This document shows positions 1-3,864 of a stretch of 5,259 bases of DNA, one piece after another (positions within the stretch are counted from its first letter, which is position 1; the number at the start of each line of letters is the position of its first letter). The notes under the pieces are model-generated. The model did not search any database. It was not told where the DNA came from and saw only the letters and a program-made list of their open reading frames with translations. Made by a program: the position numbers and the translations under genes. This DNA is from Caulobacter sp. GTDB lineage: Bacteria > Pseudomonadota > Alphaproteobacteria > Caulobacterales > Caulobacteraceae. The DNA lies in assembly GCA_028291125.1 (NCBI GenBank), contig JAQGIN010000337.1, positions 1 to 5,259 of the forward strand, given 5' to 3'.

Positions 1-48
1 GTAGTGCATCAAATCTTCAGGCGGATTGGTCTGGGCCATGCGGTCCAT
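1..48 (-). CDS. N-terminal fragment of an unrecognised protein (runs off left edge)
   Basis: The minus strand is open from an ATG at 48 to the window edge and reads MDRMAQTNPPEDLMHY. A second in-frame ATG at 39 would give MAQTNPPEDLMHY. Neither start has a convincing Shine-Dalgarno sequence, so the start is uncertain and the message could be leaderless or the frame fortuitous. Sixteen residues are too few to assign a family, and I do not recognise them. The reading frame points the same way as ssrA and lies about 200 nt downstream of it, so it could be the next gene on that strand. Only the sequence beyond the left edge can decide whether this is a real gene. Confidence 0.4.
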   Translation of the reverse strand, partial: MDRMAQTNPPEDLMHY

Positions 49-164
49 CGATAAGCGGGACGGGAAACTAAGCGCGTAGCCTAGCGCGTCGCGGGCGCGC
101 GGCAAAGGTGGCGCGCACGCCGCGCCGTCTACAAATTTTCATGAGGAGGCATGGGAGATTAAGG

Positions 165-189
165 GGAGGGATTCTGTTGGCAGGCTCCC
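165..189. repeat. 25-bp direct repeat, copy 1
   Basis: Positions 165-189 are identical over 25 bp to 241-265, offset by 76 bp; the flanking bases (164/240 and 190/266) differ. Copy 1 sits inside a larger stem-loop. AAGGGGA at 161-167 pairs with TCCCCTT at 194-200, and GGGA at 168-171 can pair with TCCC at 186-189. It lies downstream of ssrA in its direction of transcription. Confidence 0.9.
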
Positions 190-209
190 CCATTCCCCTT
201 GGAGAAAGA

Positions 210-220
210 GGAGGGAGCCT
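210..220. repeat. Inverted partner of the repeat arm at 258-268 (11 bp, exact)
   Basis: GGAGGGAGCCT at 210-220 is the exact reverse complement of 258-268. Its 213-219 part (GGGAGCC) also complements GGCTCCC at 183-189 in copy 1. The same arm can therefore pair with either repeat copy. Confidence 0.85.
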
Positions 221-240
221 CGGCGATGTCTGGGATAAGT

Positions 241-268
241 GGAGGGATTCTGTTGGCAGGCTCCCTCC
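241..268. repeat. 25-bp direct repeat copy 2 (241-265), forming a 7-bp stem hairpin
   Basis: Copy 2 of the direct repeat is 241-265. With three more bases it makes a perfect hairpin: GGAGGGA at 241-247 pairs with TCCCTCC at 262-268 around a 14-nt loop. In addition, AGGCTCCCTCC at 258-268 is an exact 11-bp inverted match to GGAGGGAGCCT at 210-220, so alternative folds are possible. On the ssrA strand this hairpin comes right after the last tmRNA-like helix and could mark or stabilise the RNA 3' end. It lacks the U-tract of an intrinsic terminator. Confidence 0.85.
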
Positions 269-327
269 GGGCCCCGCCTAAGGATCTGAACCCCTAGGAC
301 TTAAGAGGCGAATTCACTAGAACCGCA

Positions 328-369
328 TTACGCGGCGATAGCGAACTCTTCAGCGAAGTTATCGTTCGC
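328..369 (-). other. tmRNA-encoded proteolysis tag, (A)ANDNFAEEFAIAA
   Basis: The resume codon is GCG at 369-367. Thirteen codons spell ANDNFAEEFAIAA, followed by TAA at 330-328. With the alanine carried on tmRNA itself, the full tag is A-ANDNFAEEFAIAA. The hydrophobic C-terminal AIAA resembles the ends recognised by ClpXP in other bacteria. The AANDN start is typical of alphaproteobacterial tags. The C. crescentus tag, from memory, ends AVAA, so the variation here is V to I. Confidence 0.95.
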
Positions 370-450
370 ATTTAGAAAAATGACCCGGAACGGTGAGTCA
401 CGCCGAGAGAAAGCAACACCTTTACACGTCTGTCGATGCTGATCGGCCCC

Positions 451-481
451 GTGCTTCCCGCCGATAACGCGGAGGAAGATT
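451..481 (-). other. Intervening segment removed to separate the two tmRNA pieces
   Basis: These 31 nt lie between the CCA end of the acceptor piece (482) and the first G of the coding piece (450). In permuted tmRNAs such a loop joins the two strands of the acceptor stem in the precursor and is removed by tRNA-type end processing. Both boundaries are set by the CCA and by the complementarity of GGGGCCG with CGGCTCC. Confidence 0.85.
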
Positions 482-564
482 TGGTGGAGCCGCCGGGAAT
501 CGCACCCGGGTCCAGTCCGCTTATTACGAGCGCGTTTATCTCCATAGTCCGAGCGAACCCGGAC
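482..564 (-). ncRNA. ssrA: tmRNA acceptor piece (tRNA-like 3' portion with CCA)
   Basis: Read on the minus strand, the piece ends GGCTCCACCA at 482, so the CCA terminus is genome-encoded. The T arm is CCGGG-TGCGATT-CCCGG. Upstream, GTCCG and CGGAC (564-560 and 551-547) form a 5-bp hairpin at the 5' end. The piece is about 83 nt, close to the size I recall for the Caulobacter acceptor RNA. The exact 5' nucleotide is inferred. The T loop has G at the second position, where U (pseudouridine 55 in tRNA) is usual. Confidence 0.88.
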
Positions 565-570
565 AAACCC

Positions 571-599
571 AATATAGGGGGTGCGGCCGGCTTAGGGAA
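571..599 (-). promoter_or_regulatory. Probable housekeeping sigma promoter of ssrA
   Basis: On the minus strand, TATATT (576-571) matches the -10 consensus at 5 of 6 positions. TTCCCT (599-594) is a weak -35 with exactly 17 bp of spacing. The predicted start about 7 nt downstream falls at ~564, the first base of the acceptor-piece hairpin. The promoter lies wholly in the gap after the Atu4866-like stop codon (613). Confidence 0.65.
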
Positions 600-612
600 G
601 GCCGCAAAGCCC

Positions 613-861
613 TCAGTGGGTGGTCACCGCCAGGGTCGGGGCCCCGGCGCCGATGCTCAGGCGGCCGTCGACGAGGCGGCCGAAGGCCACGGCCCCGGAA
701 TCCTCGAACAGGTGCAGGTGTTCGCCGTCCAGCACGTAGCGGCCGGTGAAGACGGCGGGCTCGCCGTCGTGGCTTTCGTCGAACCGGCCATCGGGGCGCA
801 GTTCGAGCCGGATCTGGCCGTCGGCGGTGGTCCAGACTCCGGAGAGGGTGCGGCTGATCAT
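613..861 (-). CDS. Small Atu4866-family protein
   Basis: An 82-residue protein resembling the Atu4866 family (Pfam PF11512), a small beta-rich family of unknown biochemical role. Residues 8-28 carry the family-like pattern GVWTTADGQIRLELRPDGRF, followed by a TGRYVL segment (39-44) and a DSG…GRLVDGRL pattern (54-68). Identification is from remembered family patterns. The ATG at 861 is preceded by GGAG about 8 nt upstream. The frame stays open upstream to 1122, but that extension is arginine-rich and out of frame with the real upstream gene, so I reject it. The start overlaps the stop of the 47-residue gene as ATGA, implying translational coupling. The AraC gene is divergent and may control the pair. 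I see no signal peptide in this product. Confident as a gene, fairly confident on family, function unknown. Confidence 0.8.
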   Translation of the reverse strand: MISRTLSGVWTTADGQIRLELRPDGRFDESHDGEPAVFTGRYVLDGEHLHLFEDSGAVAFGRLVDGRLSIGAGAPTLAVTTH

Positions 862-1001
862 CGGGCGGTCTCCGAGGCGATGGGGCGAGGGCTGGCGGGC
901 GTGATGGCCGGCAGGGCGGCGATGGCGGCGGCGCCGGCCAGCAAGGCGGCGACGAACCATGGGGGAGCGGCCGACGGCCGCGGGGTCGTGGTGTGTTTCA
1001 T
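858..1001 (-). CDS. 47-residue single-pass membrane protein (short ORF)
   Basis: The ATG at 1001 has AAGGA four nt upstream. The frame encodes 47 residues and stops with TGA at 860-858, overlapping the next ATG (861-859) in an ATGA junction. Residues 1-14 are polar and proline-rich (MKHTTTPRPSAAPP). Residues 15-33 form one hydrophobic alanine-rich segment starting WFVAALLAGAAAIAALP, and the tail is short and polar. It could be a small inner-membrane protein or a secretory signal or anchor. A second possibility is that it and the following gene derive from one secreted or anchored protein split by a frameshift, since the hydrophobic segment stands where an export signal would be. The good ribosome binding site and clean overlap favour an intact gene. 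It is too short for usual gene-calling cut-offs. Function unknown. Confidence 0.6.
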   Translation of the reverse strand: MKHTTTPRPSAAPPWFVAALLAGAAAIAALPAITPASPRPIASETAR

Positions 1002-1193
1002 GCGATCCTTGGATGAGGCTTCGTCGCGCGGGAGAGCGGCGGCGAAGCGGACGCCCCAATATGTCGCATGCCGGCGTTCGCCCGATAGATCGATGCTCCG
1101 ACTTGATTGCCCGATTCTCCATATCCGCCTTGCCGAGGGTGACGGAGGTGGTGGTTTCAGCTACTGAAACGCTTGCAATTCAAGGGATAGCCC
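1002..1193. promoter_or_regulatory. Divergent intergenic region between the Atu4866 unit and the AraC regulator
   Basis: This 192-bp gap must hold promoters for both directions. No box pair on either strand is good enough to call. Its notable element is the inverted repeat at 1154-1170, listed separately. Regulators of this type often control a divergent neighbour, so cross-regulation is a reasonable inference. Confidence 0.5.
1154..1170. promoter_or_regulatory. Perfect 7-3-7 inverted repeat, candidate operator
   Basis: GTTTCAG (1154-1160), CTA, CTGAAAC (1164-1170) is a perfect inverted repeat. It ends 23 bp before the AraC start codon and just upstream of its AAGGG ribosome binding site (about 1182-1186). 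It is more AT-rich than its surroundings. In DNA it is a typical operator geometry. In RNA it would be a weak hairpin in the leader. Confidence 0.5.
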
Positions 1194-2105
1194 ATGACTT
1201 CGATCCGCGCCCTGGTCGACCTGATTGAACGATACGCGCCGGTCGACGGGATTCATGAGGGCGGTTGCCCCCGGGTCGCCCTGGTGCGGGCCTCGCAGCC
1301 CAGCCTGCCCCACCACGGCGTGCTCGAGCCGGCCCTGTGCGTCCTGGCCCAAGGCCGCAAGCAGGTGCTGATCGGCGACGCGATCCATGTCTACGACGCC
1401 TCGCGCTATCTGCTGGCCTCGGTCGACGTGCCGGTCGTCGGCCAGGTGATCGAGGCCAGCCCGACCGTGCCCTATCTCGGTTTCCGCCTGACGCTCGATC
1501 CGGCCCTGATCGCGCAGGTGGCGCTGGACTGCGGCGTGGGGATGTCGGCCAGCGAGGAGCCGGCGGCGATCGCCGGCGGCATGGCCGTCGCCGCCATGAC
1601 CTCCGCCCTGCTCGACGCGGTGACGCGGATGGTCCGGCTGTTGGACACGCCGCGCGACGTCGCCGCCTTGGCGCCGCTGATCGAGCGCGAGATCGTCTAT
1701 CGGCTGCTGACCGACGTCCATGGCCCGCGCCTGGCCCAGATCGCCCGCGTCGACGGCCGGCTGCGCCAGGTCAACCGGGCGATCGGCTGGATCAAGCGCA
1801 ACTACGACCAGCCGTTCCGCATGGACCAGGTGGCCGCCGAGGCGCGGATGAGCGCCTCGGCCCTGCACCAGCACTTCAAGGCGGTCACGGCGCTCAGCCC
1901 GCTGCAGTACCAGAAGCAGCTGCGGCTGCAGGAGGCCCGGCGGCTGATCCTGATGCAGCACCTGGACGCCGCCTCGGCCGGCCATGCGGTCGGCTATGAC
2001 AGCCCCTCGCAGTTCAGCCGCGAATACGCCCGCCTGTTCGGCGCCCCGCCGCTGCGCGACGCGGTCCGTCTGCGCTCGCAGCCGGACCTGGTGCTGGAAG
2101 CCTAG
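1194..2105 (+). CDS. AraC-family transcriptional regulator
   Basis: A 303-residue cytoplasmic DNA-binding regulator. The N-terminal half (about 20-180) looks like the AraC_N (PF06719-type) ligand-binding domain: HHGVLEPALCVLAQGRKQVL at 40-59, then YDASRYLLASVDVPV and the segment around PYLGFRLTLD. The C-terminal half (about 195-290) is the paired helix-turn-helix domain: helix pair one around FRMDQVAAEARMSASALHQH (208-227), and the second ending in the family signature GYDSPSQFSREYARLFG (267-283). The ATG at 1194 has AAGGG 7 nt upstream. Length is normal for the family. It is divergent from the Atu4866 unit and is probably its regulator (inference). The AraC_N group includes the aldehyde-responsive YqhC, but the ligand here cannot be read from sequence. 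The TAG stop shares CTAG with the stop of the convergent gene. Confidence 0.93.
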   Translation: MTSIRALVDLIERYAPVDGIHEGGCPRVALVRASQPSLPHHGVLEPALCVLAQGRKQVLIGDAIHVYDASRYLLASVDVPVVGQVIEASPTVPYLGFRLTLDPALIAQVALDCGVGMSASEEPAAIAGGMAVAAMTSALLDAVTRMVRLLDTPRDVAALAPLIEREIVYRLLTDVHGPRLAQIARVDGRLRQVNRAIGWIKRNYDQPFRMDQVAAEARMSASALHQHFKAVTALSPLQYQKQLRLQEARRLILMQHLDAASAGHAVGYDSPSQFSREYARLFGAPPLRDAVRLRSQPDLVLEA

Positions 2106-2866
2106 GGAAGCTCCGACCAGGGCACTACGATCGTCATGTCGTGCTGGCCCCACAGGGTGACGGTCTGGGCCGCCGGCTCGATGGTGATCTTGTAGACGTA
2201 GCGCGCGCCAGGGCGCGTGACGATCTTCAGCGGATGAGCCTGGGCGTCGTAGGTGGCGACGCCGAAGGCGAAGCGATTGTCTTGGAAGCTGAAGGCCCAG
2301 GTGGAGTGGCCTCGGTAAGCGATCATCGGACAGGTCGGGCTCGGCCGTTCGTCGGTGACGCTAGTCATGCAGACCACCATCATGCCGGGCGGCGGCGGCG
2401 GTGGCGCGGTGGTGGCGGAAACAATGACGACCCGCGGCGGTATCTGCGGCAGGTCGGCCCAGGCGACGTCGACCTTGGCGTCGCCCTGCCCCCAAATGCT
2501 GATGGTTTGCGCGGCCGGGTCGGTCGTCATCTTATAGACGTAGCGCGCGCCGTTGCGGACGACGCTCCGGACCACCTTGCCCTGGGCGTCATAGCTGACC
2601 AGCCCATAGGCGAAGCGGTTGTCTTGGAAGCTGAAGGCCCAGGTGGTGATGTCGCCATATTGGATCACGGGGCAGGTCGAGCTTGGCGCGGGGGTCGGGG
2701 CGCCCCAGCACGCCAGCTGCATGCCCGAAGGGATGGTCGGGTGGGTGTCGGCGGGGACGACCACGATCTGGGGCGTCGCCTGGGCCCAAGCCGCCGCCGG
2801 CGCGGCCAGACCCGCGACGAGGGCCAAGACCTTAACGACCGCGAAAGACGCGTTTCGGTGGCGCAT
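2102..2866 (-). CDS. Secreted protein with two copies of an unrecognised ~110-residue domain (paralog 1)
   Basis: A 254-residue product. The start is ATG at 2866, with GGGGGA upstream; the frame stays open to 3022, but that extension lacks secreted-protein character. Residues 1-30 form a Sec signal peptide (hydrophobic VLALVAGLAAPAAAWAQA, cleavage probably after AQA), so the product should be periplasmic or extracellular. Two domain copies follow (31-140 and ~145-254), joined by a proline run. Each has a cysteine pair (53/65, 166/179; C-x11-12-C followed by P), a TWAFSFQDNRFA(Y/F)G motif, an SYDAQ or TYDAQ motif, GARYVYK(M/I)T, PAAQT(I/V), WGQ, and ends at LP. The second copy ends exactly at the C-terminus. 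The cysteine pairs suggest disulfides. I do not recognise the domain and see no catalytic motif. A close paralog lies upstream (3004-3786), separated by 137 bp with its own palindromic site. Confidence 0.88.
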   Translation of the reverse strand: MRHRNASFAVVKVLALVAGLAAPAAAWAQATPQIVVVPADTHPTIPSGMQLACWGAPTPAPSSTCPVIQYGDITTWAFSFQDNRFAYGLVSYDAQGKVVRSVVRNGARYVYKMTTDPAAQTISIWGQGDAKVDVAWADLPQIPPRVVIVSATTAPPPPPPGMMVVCMTSVTDERPSPTCPMIAYRGHSTWAFSFQDNRFAFGVATYDAQAHPLKIVTRPGARYVYKITIEPAAQTVTLWGQHDMTIVVPWSELP

Positions 2867-3003
2867 GGCGACGTTTCCCCCAGGTGAGCGTTTTTTGGAG
2901 AACGCCGTTATCCATGAACACCAGTTGAGGTTGGGCGGCAAACGGAATTGTGGAGCTTGAAACGCTCCGGCGTCGCGCCGCCGCCCGCGGGTTCGATCGG
3001 CGG
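2867..3003. other. Intergenic spacer between the two paralogs
   Basis: This 137-bp gap holds the paralog 1 ribosome binding site, the shared palindrome at 2899-2911 and an A/T run (2891-2896, T on the plus strand). No hairpin followed by a U-tract is visible, so I cannot say that paralog 2 transcripts stop here. The palindrome suggests that paralog 1 has its own promoter. Confidence 0.5.
2899..2911. promoter_or_regulatory. Near-palindrome upstream of paralog 1, shared with paralog 2
   Basis: AGAACG-C-CGTTAT (plus strand), centred at 2905, is a 6-1-6 inverted repeat with one mismatch. Its centre is 39 nt before the paralog 1 ATG. The 11-mer AACGCCGTTAT recurs exactly upstream of paralog 2. 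It is a likely binding site for a common regulator or part of a common promoter. Confidence 0.6.
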
Positions 3004-3786
3004 CTAGGGCAGGTCGGTCCAAGCCATGACGACCTTGGCGTCGGCTTGGCCCCAGAGGCTGAGGGTCTGGGCCGTCGGATCCGAGGTGATCTTGTAGATG
3101 TAGCGGGCCCCGTCGCGGGTGGTGTTCTTCACCACATGACCCTGGGCGTCATAGCTGACCACGCCATAGGCCGAGCGATTGTCGAGGAAGCTGTAAATCC
3201 AGGTCGTGTAGCCGTGATACTGGATCACCGGGCAGGTGGTGCTCTCTTGGCTGCCCGGACCCGTGGCGCAGAACGTCTTCAGGCCGGGAGGCGGCGGCGG
3301 CGCGCTCTGGGCCGGCAGGGTGGCGATCTGCGGCGTCGGCGGCGTCGGCAGGTCGGCCCAGGCGACGTCGACCTTGGCGTTGCCTTGGCCCCAGATGCTG
3401 ACGGTCTGGGCGGCCGGGTCGACGGTCATCTTGTAGACGTAGCGGGCCCCGTCGCGGGTGGTGTTCTTGATGAGGTTGGCCTGGCCGTCATAGCTGACGA
3501 CGCCGTAGGAATCGCGGTTGTCGAGGAAGCTGAAGGCCCAGGTGTACAGGCCCTGATACTGGATCACCGGGCAGGTGGCGCTCCACTGCAGGCTGTCGGG
3601 GCCGACCAGGCAGGTGACCTTCATGCCGGCTGGTGGCGGCGGCGGTGATCCGGCGGACGGGATCAGGATGATCTGCGGCGTCGATTGCGCCTGGGCCGCC
3701 CCGGGCGCCGTCAGGGCGCAGAGGACGCTGGCGCTGACGAGCAACAGCTTGAACATGGCGGATGCGGCGTGGTGGTGGTTCGTCAT
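3004..3786 (-). CDS. Secreted protein with two copies of the same unrecognised domain (paralog 2)
   Basis: A 260-residue product. I chose ATG at 3786 because GGGAGGGG sits 6-7 nt upstream; a TTG at 3801 in the same frame would lie within that ribosome binding site. Residues 1-34 are a Sec signal peptide (FKLLLVSASVLCALTAPGAAQAQ, cleavage probably after AQA). Cys23 is not in a lipobox. Two domains follow, at 36-147 and 151-260, each introduced by a TPQI segment and a run of five prolines. Conserved features are cysteine pairs 59/72 and 173/185 in (A/T)TCPVIQY, SFLDNR, YGVVSYD, KNTTRDGARY(V/I)YK and WGQ, ending in ADLP or TDLP. The copies are clear duplicates, and domain 1 resembles domain 1 of paralog 1 most closely. 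No enzyme motif is visible. The role is unknown; a periplasmic or surface beta-rich binding protein is a guess. Confidence 0.88.
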   Translation of the reverse strand: MTNHHHAASAMFKLLLVSASVLCALTAPGAAQAQSTPQIILIPSAGSPPPPPAGMKVTCLVGPDSLQWSATCPVIQYQGLYTWAFSFLDNRDSYGVVSYDGQANLIKNTTRDGARYVYKMTVDPAAQTVSIWGQGNAKVDVAWADLPTPPTPQIATLPAQSAPPPPPGLKTFCATGPGSQESTTCPVIQYHGYTTWIYSFLDNRSAYGVVSYDAQGHVVKNTTRDGARYIYKITSDPTAQTLSLWGQADAKVVMAWTDLP

Positions 3787-3821
3787 GATGACCCCTCCCA
3801 AGGGCAGTTTCCTGCTCCCTG

Positions 3822-3834
3822 ATAACGCCGTTAT
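3822..3834. promoter_or_regulatory. Perfect 6-1-6 palindrome upstream of paralog 2
   Basis: ATAACG-C-CGTTAT is a perfect inverted repeat centred at 3828, 42 nt before the paralog 2 ATG. It matches the site upstream of paralog 1 at 12 of 13 positions. It lies in the 78-bp gap after the upstream gene's TAA, in AT-richer sequence where a promoter would be expected. I could not identify convincing -35/-10 boxes around it. Confidence 0.65.
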
Positions 3835-3864
3835 GCGATATGCACAACCATTAGGGGTGTTTCA

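Larger units (their letters stand above)
49..240. other. Intergenic region between ssrA and the left-edge gene, with repeat cluster
   Basis: I see no plausible gene on either strand here. The left part (about 60-125) is GC-rich without recognisable motifs. The right part (161-240) holds the first copy of a 25-bp direct repeat and several inverted GC-rich segments, listed separately. No run of T residues follows any of the hairpins on the minus strand, so no clear intrinsic terminator for ssrA can be called. Confidence 0.6.
241..450 (-). ncRNA. ssrA: tmRNA coding piece (5' portion with tag frame)
   Basis: The piece begins GGGGCCGATCAGCATCGACA, with the TCGAC of the D-loop analogue conserved in tmRNAs. 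A PK1-like pseudoknot follows: CGG (405-403) with CCG (393-391), and TGAC (400-397) with GTCA (384-381). Then comes the tag frame. After the tag stop, CGCCT at 310-306 pairs with AGGCG at 279-275, extended by AAG/CTT past a 3-nt bulge, to close a long hairpin. The coding piece would be about 175-210 nt, depending on which hairpin marks the 3' end. Confidence 0.85.
241..564 (-). ncRNA. ssrA: Two-piece (circularly permuted) tmRNA, alphaproteobacterial type
   Basis: This gene makes the tmRNA that, with SmpB, rescues stalled ribosomes and tags the nascent peptide for proteolysis. Its order is permuted. The tRNA-like 3' half ending GGCGGCTCCACCA (3' end at 482) is transcribed first. A 31-nt intervening segment follows, then the 5' half, which begins GGGGCCG at 450. 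The 5' GGGGCCG pairs with CGGCTCC of the acceptor strand (one G-U) to make the 7-bp acceptor stem. The tag reading frame lies at 369-328. A PK1-like pseudoknot ends 11 nt before the resume codon, close to the spacing in E. coli tmRNA. The permuted layout is known for alphaproteobacteria. The 5' end (~564) is inferred from the -10 box. The 3' end is uncertain: 275 closes the last tmRNA-like hairpin and 241 closes the next GC-rich one. Confidence 0.93.

Noticed and set aside
165..265. CRISPR-like array or phage attachment pair
   Set aside because: Only two repeat copies, with a spacer of 51 bp and internal complementarity. No cas or integrase gene is visible, and the repeat does not match the tRNA-like end of tmRNA.
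241..268. Intrinsic terminator of ssrA
   Set aside because: The stem is good, but on the minus strand no U-tract follows, so it is reported only as a hairpin repeat.
372..572. 66-residue minus-strand ORF
   Set aside because: It runs across the tmRNA acceptor piece, intervening segment and coding piece; it is a by-product of the RNA gene.
862..1122. N-terminal extension of the Atu4866-like frame up to 1122
   Set aside because: The extension is arginine-rich and overlaps the better-supported 47-residue frame, which has its own ribosome binding site. The ATG at 861 is preceded by GGAG and starts just before the family-like sequence.
436..1167. 243-residue plus-strand ORF
   Set aside because: It starts inside ssrA and runs antisense to the Atu4866-like and 47-residue genes; its composition is typical of a GC-rich shadow frame.
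1161..2153. 330-residue minus-strand ORF antisense to the AraC gene
   Set aside because: Histidine-, arginine- and glutamine-rich shadow of a clear AraC regulator; no domain resemblance.
2389..2402. GGC repeat tract that looks like a microsatellite
   Set aside because: It encodes the proline run of the inter-domain linker on the minus strand; similar tracts occur before the other domains.
2867..3022. Upstream extension of paralog 1 to 3022
   Set aside because: It would overlap the end of paralog 2 and bury the signal peptide 52 residues inside; ATG 2866 has a purine-rich ribosome binding site.
2950..3648. 232-residue plus-strand ORF with internal similarity
   Set aside because: Its apparent repeats are the antisense image of the two domains of paralog 2.
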